This document shows, in pieces, positions 7,583-16,166 of a stretch of 43,953 nt of DNA (positions within the stretch are counted from its first letter, which is position 1; each line of letters begins with the position of its first letter). The position numbers and the translations under genes are program-made. The notes below the pieces were generated by a model. That model did no database searches. It was not told the origin of the DNA and saw only the letters and a program-made list of their open reading frames with translations. This DNA is from JADKAC01 sp964492065 (GTDB taxonomy: Bacteria; Bacteroidota; Bacteroidia; Chitinophagales; BACL12): positions 1 through 43,953 of the forward strand of contig CAZBHH010000022.1 in the NCBI GenBank assembly GCA_964492065.1, read 5' to 3'.

Positions 7583-10500
7583 TTATTTTATTGAGACTAA
7601 TGCTCTGTCGTTTACTACTTTTCTCTCTTCGCCTTTGTTATTATAAATGGCAATTTCCTGCATTTCGTCAGTGATAATAATTACTTTACTGCTTTGAGAC
7701 AAGTAACCGGCGCCGTTATAAAACTCCATACGGCGTACAGCGCCATTTTTTAAGGTAATCATTGCATACCTGTCATCGGCGCCCAATTTAAGTACCTGGG
7801 TGGGCTGGGTAAAATTAAATGCCTGTACCGGGCCACTGCTATTGGTAGTAATTATAACCGGTTTGTTGGATTTGCCAGTGGTTATAACTGACAGCGCTTT
7901 GGTATTACCTGCAGAGTAGAAACCGCTGAAGCGAGCGGGAATTGGGGTAAATGTTCCATCCCCGTTACCTAACATGACGTTTCCGTTGCTCGCATCCTGG
8001 ATATTGGTTTCAATTTCCATTTCATACCAGTTGCCATGGCTTACGAAGTCCAGGTTGCCATCGTTATTGATGTCTATCGGCACGATACCGAATACGGAAG
8101 ATATCTGCATTTCATTATTTAACGGATGTATAGAAAACTTACCGTTACCCAGGTTTTTAATGAAACTGCTCTGGAATGTATTGGCTTTGAAGCGGTATTT
8201 AGATTCCTCCATGCGCTTTTTGCCGTAGAAATCCCAGATTTCTGCCCGTCCGTAAGCATCCCAATTGGGGAATATTTCTCCGATTTCAGGAATCTGTTCC
8301 ATCATTCTTTCGCGGGTTTTAATCGGATATAATTTATCGCCCTGATAATAACCCATGATAATATCGTAAATACCGTTTTTATCGTAATCGTCATAGAACA
8401 ATTCGATGGGCTTGCCATTCGGTTTGTAGCGGCAGTTTAGACCGAAGTTACCGGCCAGGTAGTCCATGTCGCCGTCATTGTCAAAATCCCCTGCCGCCAG
8501 GCTGTTCCACCATCCCGTAGTTTGCTCTAATCCCGCATTGGCAGTGATGTTTGCAAATTTCCCGTTTTGGTTTTGGAATACGGAGATAGGCATCCATTCG
8601 CCGTTAATTATCAGGTCGAGTTTGCCGTCGTTATCAAAGTCTGTCCAAAGAGCGGCGGAAACCAATCCGGGGCTCACCAGATCGGGTGCAATACTACCTG
8701 TAACATCGCTGAATTTACCGCCGTCGTTTTTGAGTATATAACTTCTTGCGGCTATGGGATAACTTCCCGGAACCACCCGTCCGCCCACAAATATATCGGG
8801 GTCACCATCGTTGTCATAGTCGCCGGCTACAGCAACTGAACCGCTGGTTATCATGGAAGGCAGTGCATCCTTTTGCCAGGTGAAACTACCGTTGTTGTTA
8901 ATGTATAACCTATCCTGCAAATGCACATCGTCTTTCGGGAAATCGCTACCGCCGCTCACCACGTACAGGTCTAAATCCTTATCGCCGTCCACATCCAGGA
9001 ACAGCGCAGCCATATCCTCCGAGACTTTATCTTCGCCCACCGCTGCATAGGTATCGCTGGGGCTGAAGGTGCCGTCTGCATTTTGAGTATAAATAACACC
9101 GCTGGCATTTTTAGCGCCGCCGAAGAACAGGTCTTCCAGGCCATCGCCGTTGATATCGCCGGAGGCAATTCCGGGGCCCATATTATTCAACTCATGCGGA
9201 ATCATAAATTCCCGGTCGAAGTCGTCAAATGCATTTTTTTCGTAATTGTAATTGATATCGAGGTTGTTAGCCGCAGATGCAAAGAACAGGTTAGAGGGAG
9301 CTGCATCCGGTTTCGGCGCAATGGTCGCATCTTTGATATCCAGTGTCACCACCTGGTTAACCGGGACATTTGTCATTACATTTTCTTTGCCATTCAACCA
9401 GCGCACTACCAGTTTATCTACGGTTTCCGCATTGCCGACACCGAAATGCGCAAAAGGCTCAGAACTTGACATATAGCCTTTTACTATTTCCATTTGAATA
9501 TATTGTGTCTGATCTTTTACGGTCACATAGATTTTTGCGCCCAGGCCGTATGGGTTAGCGCTTTCGCCTTTCAGGGCTACACGCAGGTAATTATTGGTGC
9601 TTCGCTTGTCTGAATTGTTGCGAATTACAAATGCGGGGTAGTTAGCATTGTTGCAAACAATATCCACGTCGCCATCATTATCCAGGTCGCCATAAGCAGC
9701 GCCATAGGACATCGAAGGATGATAGAGCCCCCACTCTTCACGCACGTCATCAAAAGATAAGTCGCCGTTGTTCTTAAACATGGCGTTGGGGAATGTCAAT
9801 ACGGAGTTTTCGGGTAATTGCGCCCTGAGATTGTAGTAATCGGTAGAGTCTGACAAGCGATTGGCACGCACCAGTTTAATGTAGGTTTCCATTACATCCA
9901 TGTGGCTGTCTTTCAGGAATCCGTTGGAAACGTATAAATCTTTAAACCCGTCGTTATCAAAATCGACAAACAGTGGCGACCAGCTCCATCCGGTTGTACT
10001 TACTCCTGCAAAATAGGCGATTTCACTGAATTTTCCCTCGCCGTTGTTCAGTTGCAGTGCATTTCTGCCGTATTGTTGCAGGTATCCCGCATTCACCAGG
10101 GTGCGCAGGAAGGTCTGTTTGTTGGACTGCATGAAGGTCTTGGTGCCGTAATTGCCTTCGATGGCCATATCCACGGTCATCATATCCAGCAATCCGTCGT
10201 TATTAATGTCGGCAACATCGGTACCCATGCCGTAATAGGAGGTTTTATACAATAACTCCCTGGACATTTCCTTGAATGTGCCGTCCTTTTGATTGATATA
10301 GGTATAGTCGTGCATGATATAGTCATTGCCGACAAACAGGTCCTGCCAGCCGTCATTGTTAATATCACCGGCTGTAACCGATAGGCCGAATCCGTGGTTG
10401 TTGATACCGGCTGCCATATGGCTTTCCACGTATTTACTGTTGCCTTCATTGCGGTAAAAACGGTCGCTCGAGTTGGTACCGTCTTCTACTTTCTGATAAT

Positions 10501-11185
10501 TCTTTTGCTTGTTTTTATCCTTGAAATCGGTGGGATGGGACACGATATACAGGTCGAGATCGCCATCGTTATCCGCATCGAAGAAATTTGCCTGGGTAGA
10601 AAAGCTGTCATCGTCAATACCGTATTCCTTTGCCTTTTCAGTATAGGTCATATCGCCATTATTTACCCAAAGCAGGTTTTTGCGCTTTTCGGCATTATCA
10701 TAGCGGGCACGGCATACATAAATATCCATAAATCCGTCTGCATTGATGTCCACAAAAGTGACACCTGTACTCCATCCGGGAATTGTATTAATCTGTGCCT
10801 TATCGGAAATATCTTCAAATTGCAGATTGCCTTTATTCAGGAACAGTTTGTCCTTGACCACGTTACCGGTAAAGAACAGGTCCATCAGCCCGTCGTTATT
10901 CAGATCGCAGATTCCGACGCCGGCGCCGTTATAGGAATAGCCGTAACGGTAATAGTTTAGTTCAAAGGTCTCCTTTATTTCATTATTGAAGTCAACCCCG
11001 GTGGAAGCGCCGGTAAGGATGTCGAACAATTTTCCGGTTTCTGTATCCAGGGGCTCAACTTTATTCTGATCTATATTCTCGGTAAACTTCCATTCGTTTA
11101 GCCTGTCCTTGCTGTTTTTGTTGGATGAACAGCTCAATAAGGTGAATACGATACACGTAGAAACAATAATCGGTGTCAATTTCAT
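7583..11185 (-). CDS. FG-GAP/VCBS-repeat lipoprotein with ASPIC/UnbV domain (CRTAC1-like)
   Basis: This 1200-residue protein starts with a lipoprotein signal ending LLSC at C19 followed by SSNKNSKD, so it is probably anchored in the envelope. The body holds more than a dozen FG-GAP/VCBS blades with calcium-binding loops such as DLNNDGLMDLFF, DADNDGDLDLYI and DYDNDGDPDIFV, forming one or more beta-propellers. Residues about 525-615 form an ASPIC/UnbV domain (NNYLRVALKG, NPYGLGAKIYV, SSEPFAHFGVG, VRWLNG). Such proteins are common in Bacteroidota and thought to be surface binding proteins, but the ligand is unknown. It is divergent from the vanadium haloperoxidase gene, with a shared 176-base promoter region, which hints at joint regulation. 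A terminator follows directly. Confidence 0.92.
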   Translation of the reverse strand: MKLTPIIVSTCIVFTLLSCSSNKNSKDRLNEWKFTENIDQNKVEPLDTETGKLFDILTGASTGVDFNNEIKETFELNYYRYGYSYNGAGVGICDLNNDGLMDLFFTGNVVKDKLFLNKGNLQFEDISDKAQINTIPGWSTGVTFVDINADGFMDIYVCRARYDNAEKRKNLLWVNNGDMTYTEKAKEYGIDDDSFSTQANFFDADNDGDLDLYIVSHPTDFKDKNKQKNYQKVEDGTNSSDRFYRNEGNSKYVESHMAAGINNHGFGLSVTAGDINNDGWQDLFVGNDYIMHDYTYINQKDGTFKEMSRELLYKTSYYGMGTDVADINNDGLLDMMTVDMAIEGNYGTKTFMQSNKQTFLRTLVNAGYLQQYGRNALQLNNGEGKFSEIAYFAGVSTTGWSWSPLFVDFDNDGFKDLYVSNGFLKDSHMDVMETYIKLVRANRLSDSTDYYNLRAQLPENSVLTFPNAMFKNNGDLSFDDVREEWGLYHPSMSYGAAYGDLDNDGDVDIVCNNANYPAFVIRNNSDKRSTNNYLRVALKGESANPYGLGAKIYVTVKDQTQYIQMEIVKGYMSSSEPFAHFGVGNAETVDKLVVRWLNGKENVMTNVPVNQVVTLDIKDATIAPKPDAAPSNLFFASAANNLDINYNYEKNAFDDFDREFMIPHELNNMGPGIASGDINGDGLEDLFFGGAKNASGVIYTQNADGTFSPSDTYAAVGEDKVSEDMAALFLDVDGDKDLDLYVVSGGSDFPKDDVHLQDRLYINNNGSFTWQKDALPSMITSGSVAVAGDYDNDGDPDIFVGGRVVPGSYPIAARSYILKNDGGKFSDVTGSIAPDLVSPGLVSAALWTDFDNDGKLDLIINGEWMPISVFQNQNGKFANITANAGLEQTTGWWNSLAAGDFDNDGDMDYLAGNFGLNCRYKPNGKPIELFYDDYDKNGIYDIIMGYYQGDKLYPIKTRERMMEQIPEIGEIFPNWDAYGRAEIWDFYGKKRMEESKYRFKANTFQSSFIKNLGNGKFSIHPLNNEMQISSVFGIVPIDINNDGNLDFVSHGNWYEMEIETNIQDASNGNVMLGNGDGTFTPIPARFSGFYSAGNTKALSVITTGKSNKPVIITTNSSGPVQAFNFTQPTQVLKLGADDRYAMITLKNGAVRRMEFYNGAGYLSQSSKVIIITDEMQEIAIYNNKGEERKVVNDRALVSIK

Positions 11186-11201
11186 GTCTTTAAGTTTTTT
11201 A

Positions 11202-11209
11202 CAAAAGTA
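11202..11209 (-). promoter_or_regulatory. -7 box (TACTTTTG) for the FG-GAP lipoprotein gene
   Basis: On the minus strand this reads TACTTTTG, a full TAnnTTTG match 16 bases before the ATG at 11185. It is the same octamer as in front of the divergent haloperoxidase gene. Confidence 0.55.
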
Positions 11210-11308
11210 GTCAGATGTTAAAAAACACCTTTGCGGAAATTTGTAAATGTTTTGTTAACCGATTAAATATTTATTAATGTAAATTAAATGTCAATGGCTA
11301 TTTTCACT

Positions 11309-11316
11309 TACTTTTG
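11309..11316 (+). promoter_or_regulatory. -7 box (TACTTTTG) for the haloperoxidase gene
   Basis: A full match to TAnnTTTG, 45 bases before the ATG at 11362. Its position also argues against the upstream TTG at 11314 as a start, since that codon lies inside the box. Confidence 0.55.
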
Positions 11317-11361
11317 CGGCCGGAATATATTTTATTCAACAAGTTATTAAAACACTCAAAA

Positions 11362-12780
11362 ATGAAAATCAAACTCTATCTTTTTCTCGTAATTGCAGGC
11401 TTAGCCGCTGTGGGATCTGGATGTAAGAAATCCGCATCCGGTGATGCGGTAAACCCTTACTACAACTCCGTTTCAACACCCAGCAGCGAGTTGTCGGGCG
11501 AATTTTTAAATGACTGGTGGAATCAGTTGTTTGCATTTATTGCCAGTGAGAGAATCGGTCCGCCCGAAGCTTCACGCATGTATGCCTACATCTCGATTGC
11601 AATTTACGAGGCACAATTGTGCGGTAATCCGGATTATCTCACCATGGCCGGCCAGTTAAACGGTTTGACGGAACTTCCCAGGCCATCGAAAGACGAAGTG
11701 TATGATTGGACTGCCGTAACCAACGAGGCGATCTACTACGTACAAGATGAAATGATCGGCCGGTTTTTACCTGCCGGAGTATCTGCTATCAATGATTTAC
11801 ACGCAAAAAAAATGGAAGAGTGCGCTCAAAAATCGCCTGCTGATGTAATTGAGAGGTCTAAAAAATATGGTAAAGAACTTGCCGATGCCATTATTGCATG
11901 GAGCGAAACCGATAATTATGAGCAGACGAGGTATATGCAGTACAAATCGCCGTCCAGGGAAGGTCATCCCGAATATTGGGAGCCCACGGATTTCAATGGT
12001 GTCGCCGGTGAACCATTTTGGGGTACCGTAAAGCCGTTTGCCATAAAAGAGGCAAAATCCTGTGATTCCAATATGAAATTTCCCTTCTCTACAGACAGCG
12101 CTTCTGAAATGTACAACCAGGTATTGGAAATCTATACCGTGGATAAGAATCTGACCGAAGAACAGAGAATCATTGCGCAGTATTGGGCAGATGACGTGGG
12201 AGAAACAGCAGGTCCTCCGGGACACTGGCTGGAAATCGTAGGTAATTTTGTGAAAACCGAACACATGAATCTGAGCAGAGCAGCAGAAGTATATGCACTG
12301 ACCTCCATTTCCATGGCAGATGCCTGTATTGCCGTTTGGCAGACCAAATACAGGGTGAACCTTGTAAGGCCCAAGACAATGGTGAATGAATTGTTTGAAA
12401 AAGGATGGGAACCTTATGTGGAAACTCCTTCCTTCCCGGGATATACATCCGGGCACTCCGGCTTTTCAGGTGCTGCAGCTACAGTACTCACCGCTTTAAT
12501 CGGCGATAATAAGCCATTTGTTGACAGCGTCCATTTGGATATCGGGTTATTGCCAAAAAATATGAAATCGTTTAATGAAGCCGCAAAAGAAGCCGCATTT
12601 TCAAGGATGTACGGCGGTATCCATTATACCTGCGAGATTCTCGACGGACTTGAGCAGGGCAAATGCACAGCCAATGCAGTCTTAAACGATGTGGTTATCA
12701 ATGCGAAAAGGCAGAATGTGGGCGGAAAAGAAAAACAGGCCAATGCCGCCGGTTCGGAAGGTACTAAATCTGAAATGTAA
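11362..12780 (+). CDS. Vanadium-dependent haloperoxidase (PAP2 superfamily) lipoprotein
   Basis: The protein has 472 residues from ATG 11362, chosen because it gives a clean signal peptide with a cysteine at position 21 (VGSGC, a slightly non-canonical lipobox). All vanadate-site residues of the chloroperoxidase/PAP2 family are present: K329 and R336 (KYRVNLVRP), S363-G364-H365 (TSGHSGFSG) and R415 and H421 (RMYGGIHY), with the same spacings as in the Curvularia chloroperoxidase. The family oxidises halides with hydrogen peroxide; related acid phosphatases use the same site, so phosphatase activity cannot be excluded. The enzyme would sit in the envelope. It is followed after 23 bases by a small secreted protein gene and is divergent from the FG-GAP lipoprotein gene. 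Confidence 0.92.
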   Translation: MKIKLYLFLVIAGLAAVGSGCKKSASGDAVNPYYNSVSTPSSELSGEFLNDWWNQLFAFIASERIGPPEASRMYAYISIAIYEAQLCGNPDYLTMAGQLNGLTELPRPSKDEVYDWTAVTNEAIYYVQDEMIGRFLPAGVSAINDLHAKKMEECAQKSPADVIERSKKYGKELADAIIAWSETDNYEQTRYMQYKSPSREGHPEYWEPTDFNGVAGEPFWGTVKPFAIKEAKSCDSNMKFPFSTDSASEMYNQVLEIYTVDKNLTEEQRIIAQYWADDVGETAGPPGHWLEIVGNFVKTEHMNLSRAAEVYALTSISMADACIAVWQTKYRVNLVRPKTMVNELFEKGWEPYVETPSFPGYTSGHSGFSGAAATVLTALIGDNKPFVDSVHLDIGLLPKNMKSFNEAAKEAAFSRMYGGIHYTCEILDGLEQGKCTANAVLNDVVINAKRQNVGGKEKQANAAGSEGTKSEM

Positions 12781-12803
12781 TCAAAACTCTAAAGCTCTTA
12801 AGA

Positions 12804-13310
12804 ATGAAAAAAATATTTAAAACTCTGTTGATTCTCACTTTCATCGGTATCGCCTCGGCTGCACAGTCACAGGTGGTGATGAAAGAATATCTCAACGTGA
12901 ATCATGAAGGCGTGATAGCCAATTCAAAAAACAACAACGGGAAACCGTTGTACTATAAATTCGAGTATAAGAATACGGACCGCAACCGGATTTATTACAC
13001 TCTGAATTTTTATAAAGATGCGGGAATGAAAACGCCCTACGTAAGTTTTCCGGTGCTGATGCGCAATCTCACCTGGACGTATTACCTCGACGTAAGTATG
13101 GAAAAGGATGGCATCACAAAGGTGTTTGCAATGATTTTCAAAAAGGATTTGCGCTGGTCGCGGGTAAAATATTCGCCGCATGAAAATTGTTCTTACCTGA
13201 CTCCTACCGTTTGGACAAGGTATGAGAAAGTGGACGATTTTGAAAAATTGCTGAACAATACACTTACCCAGATGGATAAGAATATCATGTTGGAATGTTA
13301 TGTGAAATAA
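12804..13310 (+). CDS. Small secreted protein of unknown function
   Basis: I do not recognise the family. The 168 residues begin with a signal peptide (MKKIFKTLLILTFIGIASAAQSQ), and the mature part of about 145 residues is rich in Tyr, Lys and Asn with beta-type alternation (NRIYYTLNFYKDAG, KYSPHENCSYLTP). There are two cysteines in the mature part, possibly a disulfide. It lies 23 bases after the haloperoxidase stop and ahead of a clear terminator, so both genes are probably one transcript. That makes a periplasmic accessory of the haloperoxidase possible, but there is no motif evidence. Confidence 0.8.
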   Translation: MKKIFKTLLILTFIGIASAAQSQVVMKEYLNVNHEGVIANSKNNNGKPLYYKFEYKNTDRNRIYYTLNFYKDAGMKTPYVSFPVLMRNLTWTYYLDVSMEKDGITKVFAMIFKKDLRWSRVKYSPHENCSYLTPTVWTRYEKVDDFEKLLNNTLTQMDKNIMLECYVK

Positions 13311-13330
13311 CCTGTCATAATGCAATATTT

Positions 13331-13360
13331 AACCCTGCATCGAACGATGCGGGGTTTTTT
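13331..13360 (+). terminator. Intrinsic terminator after the haloperoxidase operon
   Basis: AACCCTGCAT pairs with ATGCGGGGTT (one T-G wobble) around a small CGAACG loop, followed by a run of Ts. Confidence 0.85.
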
Positions 13361-13390
13361 ATGCCTGTCGCATTCCATTAACTTTACATA

Positions 13391-14542
13391 GTGACGTATC
13401 CGATTATAGCAACCACTTTTAATGGCCTGGAACAAATCCTGGCGGATGAACTGTATCAATTGGGTGCCGGAGATATCCGGGTTGCAAACAGGGCGGTATC
13501 GTTTGCGGGCGATGATGCCTTATTATATGCGGGAAACATATACCTGCGCACGGCGCTGCGCATATTAAAACCGGTGTTGCAATTTGATTTCAATGATCTG
13601 CAGGATTATTACGACGCTATTTTCGCATTCCCCTGGGAGCGTTATTTCTGCGCCGACCAGACATTTGCAATCGATTTCACCGTGCATTCGCCTCAGTTTA
13701 CCAATACCCGGTTTGCCGCATTAAAAATGAAAGATGCCATCGTCGATCGCTTCCGGCATGTAGGAAACAATCGGCCTTCCATTGATGTGAAAAGTCCGCA
13801 GATTCAATTGAACCTGCACATCGTAAACCGGCATGTTCAAATAGCGCTCGACAGCTCGGGAGAGCCGTTATTTAAAAGAGGGTATCGCAGCTCAAAACAC
13901 GCAGCGCCCTTAAATGAAGTATTGGCAGCCGGAATGATCTTGATGAGCGGCTGGGATAGGCGCAGCGGCTTTTTTGACCCGATGTGCGGATCCGGTACCC
14001 TGCCTGTCGAAGCGGCATTGATAGCCTATAATATAGCGCCCGGCCTGATTCGAAAAAACTACGCATTTAAAAACTGGCCAGGATTTAACCGGGCTTTGTA
14101 CCGGCAGTTGTTAATGGAGGCCAATACGAAAATTCATAACGCCAAAGTATTTATCGACGGCTCCGATATCGACAAGACTTATATAGCCGCTGCAAGAGAA
14201 AATGCAATGCGTGCACTTGTGGACGACAAAATCAATTTCTTTGTCAAGCCGTTTGAAATTTGCGATCCTCCGCCTTCCAGCGCATTGATAATTATGAACC
14301 CGCCCTATGGACAGAGAATCGGTGTTGACGCAATCGCAGAATTTTATCGCAATATAGGAAATACATTCAAGTCAAAATATACCGGTAAAACCGTTTGGCT
14401 TCTGACCTACAGTGCAGATGCGGTAAAATCAATCGGCTTGAAACCTTCTGAAAAAATACAGTTGTTTAACGGCCCTTTGGAATGCAGGTTTCTGAGATTT
14501 GATATGTACAGCGGTTCAAAAAAAATGAAATATAACCGGTAA
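13391..14542 (+). CDS. THUMP-domain class I RNA (guanine-N2) methyltransferase, RlmL-like
   Basis: The 383-residue protein has an N-terminal ferredoxin-like/THUMP region (residues ~1-155, opening YPIIATTFNGLEQILADELYQLGA) and a C-terminal Rossmann methyltransferase (UPF0020) with FFDPMCGSGTLPVEAALIA as SAM-binding motif I and the catalytic NPPYGQR near residue 304. This matches the N-terminal half of E. coli RlmKL (RlmL, m2G2445 of 23S rRNA), without the RlmK half, which is the usual form in Bacteroidota. The start is GTG at 13391, with a near-match -7 box (TAACTTTA) only a few bases upstream. Confidence 0.93.
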   Translation: MTYPIIATTFNGLEQILADELYQLGAGDIRVANRAVSFAGDDALLYAGNIYLRTALRILKPVLQFDFNDLQDYYDAIFAFPWERYFCADQTFAIDFTVHSPQFTNTRFAALKMKDAIVDRFRHVGNNRPSIDVKSPQIQLNLHIVNRHVQIALDSSGEPLFKRGYRSSKHAAPLNEVLAAGMILMSGWDRRSGFFDPMCGSGTLPVEAALIAYNIAPGLIRKNYAFKNWPGFNRALYRQLLMEANTKIHNAKVFIDGSDIDKTYIAAARENAMRALVDDKINFFVKPFEICDPPPSSALIIMNPPYGQRIGVDAIAEFYRNIGNTFKSKYTGKTVWLLTYSADAVKSIGLKPSEKIQLFNGPLECRFLRFDMYSGSKKMKYNR

Positions 14543-14649
14543 GAAGAGGTGCCATTGTTTTAAATTGTGGGCATTGAGAAATTAATTGTTAATTATTAAG
14601 CCTTGTGACCGGGATTTCTGTAGGGTTGCCTCCTTAGCTTTATCGGAAA

Positions 14650-14657
14650 TATTTTTG
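14650..14657 (+). promoter_or_regulatory. -7 box (TATTTTTG) for the coiled-coil membrane protein gene
   Basis: A full TAnnTTTG match with a GTTG (14625-14628) 21 bases upstream as a -33 candidate. The box ends only 10 bases before the ATG at 14668, so the mRNA leader must be very short. Confidence 0.6.
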
Positions 14658-14667
14658 AAAACCACGG

Positions 14668-15561
14668 ATGGCGGAAACAAAAAACGGCAAGTCGATTTAC
14701 ATCGCAATGGTCATTGTATTGCTCGCTTTAAATGCCTGGCTGTTTTTCAATGCGCAACAAAATAAAAAGGCGACTATTCAATTCCGGGATCAATATCGCG
14801 AAGTGGACAGCCTGAATAAAGCACTGGAAGTGCGGTATGATAAATTGATGCAGGAGTTCAATACTGAAAAGGGCGAAGCGGCAACGAAAGATTCGTTGAT
14901 ATCTCATTTGCAGGAAGATTTGCAGCTAAAGCGCAACCGCATTAATTCCCTGCTGCAATCGGGAGGTAATAATACGCCCCCTGCAAGCAGTGGGCAATTG
15001 CAGGAAGCCAAAGAGCAAATAGCGCAACTGGAATCGGATTTGGAATTATACAAATTAAAATTCGAGGAAATCAATATGCAATACCAGGTATTGCAAAGCG
15101 ATTACAACAAATTGCAAAGCGCATACGACATACTTGCTGCGAGTAATAAGCAGTTGTATGACGAAAGGGACTCCATTTTTTTGATTGGCAGTACGATCAT
15201 GACTGCCGGAATTCATGTTATTCCTTTACAGGTGAAACAATCGGGAGACAAAGAAACCGAAAAGGCAAAAAAAACCAACAAGCTGCAAATTGATTTTGAG
15301 GTAGTTCCCAATCTGCTGTCGGCGGGCAGGAAGCAAATTTTTTATATCAAACTCACCGATCCCAATGCAATCTTAATGAAGGCCTCCGAAGAAATGGGCG
15401 GAGAATTTTCGGCCATGGTGAGCGTGGATTACGAGGGCAATGCCCCGGAGAGACATACCGTGTACTGGGAACAGAATTATACCTTCCTGCCGGGTACGTA
15501 TGGGGTGGAGATGTTCCATAACGGGTTTAATGTCGGCAGTAATACATTTGAGTTGCGCTAA
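14668..15561 (+). CDS. Membrane-anchored coiled-coil protein of unknown function
   Basis: I do not recognise a named family. Residues ~10-28 form one membrane helix (IYIAMVIVLLALNAWLFF) with a short cytoplasmic N-terminus. Residues ~35-175 are heptad-rich coiled coil (QYREVDSLNKALEV, LESDLELYKLKFEEI) interrupted by a Ser/Gly/Pro linker (SGGNNTPPASSG). The last ~110 residues form a compact beta-rich domain (LQIDFEVVPNLLSAGRKQIFYIKLTDP ... VYWEQNYTFLPGTYGVEMF). The layout suggests a periplasmic spacer or scaffold protein. It is followed by pyrR after 53 bases, but no functional link is evident. Confidence 0.8.
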   Translation: MAETKNGKSIYIAMVIVLLALNAWLFFNAQQNKKATIQFRDQYREVDSLNKALEVRYDKLMQEFNTEKGEAATKDSLISHLQEDLQLKRNRINSLLQSGGNNTPPASSGQLQEAKEQIAQLESDLELYKLKFEEINMQYQVLQSDYNKLQSAYDILAASNKQLYDERDSIFLIGSTIMTAGIHVIPLQVKQSGDKETEKAKKTNKLQIDFEVVPNLLSAGRKQIFYIKLTDPNAILMKASEEMGGEFSAMVSVDYEGNAPERHTVYWEQNYTFLPGTYGVEMFHNGFNVGSNTFELR

Positions 15562-15614
15562 GTCAAGCTATTTACTTTAAAAAATTCACAAAAATTTCGG
15601 AACTTTGATTTTTA

Positions 15615-16166
15615 ATGCAAAGCAGGGTCATTCTCGACAACCAAAAGTTTGCTCTTACCATCGAGAGGCTTTGCCATCAATTGATTGAGAACCACCAGGA
15701 CTTTACACATACCTGTATCATCGGCCTGCAACCCCGGGGGATTTTTCTTTCACAGCGCATTGTGCAGACCTTAACCCGACTATTACCCGGCATTCCCATT
15801 CAATACGGCGTATTAGATACCACATTTTACCGCGATGATTTCCGGCATCAGGAAAAACCGCTGATCCCCAATCAGACGCACCTGGATTTTTCAATTGAAA
15901 ATAAAGAAGTCGTTTTAATCGACGACGTTTTTTATACCGGGCGGACTGTGCGGGCGGGATTAGATGCCTTACTTGATTTCGGGCGCCCCGCCAAAATAGA
16001 ATTGATGGTACTGATAGACCGCAGATTGAGCAGGCATGTGCCAATCAGCCCGGATTATGTCGGCAAAACCGTCGATTCGGTTACCTCAGAGAAAGTCAGG
16101 GTAGAGTGGAAGGAAAACGGCGGGCGGGATGAAGTGTGGATTGTTCCCTTTAAAATAGTAAAATGA
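15615..16166 (+). CDS. pyrR: PyrR bifunctional pyrimidine regulator / uracil phosphoribosyltransferase
   Basis: The 183-residue length and sequence fit PyrR: ILDNQKFALTIERLCHQLIE, the PRPP-binding loop VVLIDDVFYTGRTVRAGLDALLDFGRP, and the C-terminal LIDRRLSRHVPISPDYVGK. The enzyme converts uracil and PRPP to UMP, and in some bacteria binds pyr mRNA to control attenuation. The ATG of pyrB overlaps its stop by four bases (ATGA), so the two are translationally coupled. I see no attenuator-like hairpin in the 53-base leader, so an RNA-binding role here is not supported by the visible sequence. Confidence 0.94.
   Translation: MQSRVILDNQKFALTIERLCHQLIENHQDFTHTCIIGLQPRGIFLSQRIVQTLTRLLPGIPIQYGVLDTTFYRDDFRHQEKPLIPNQTHLDFSIENKEVVLIDDVFYTGRTVRAGLDALLDFGRPAKIELMVLIDRRLSRHVPISPDYVGKTVDSVTSEKVRVEWKENGGRDEVWIVPFKIVK

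Noticed and set aside
10394..10960. 188-codon frame opposite the FG-GAP lipoprotein gene
   Set aside because: It mirrors the repetitive calcium-loop codons of the real gene and has a Val/Ile-rich composition with no family features.
11797..12456. 219-codon frame opposite the haloperoxidase gene
   Set aside because: It is fully inside a gene with a complete active site, and its composition (many Cys, His, Phe) is not protein-like.
15562..15614. Possible PyrR-dependent attenuator before pyrR
   Set aside because: The 53-base gap holds no anti-terminator/terminator hairpin pair.
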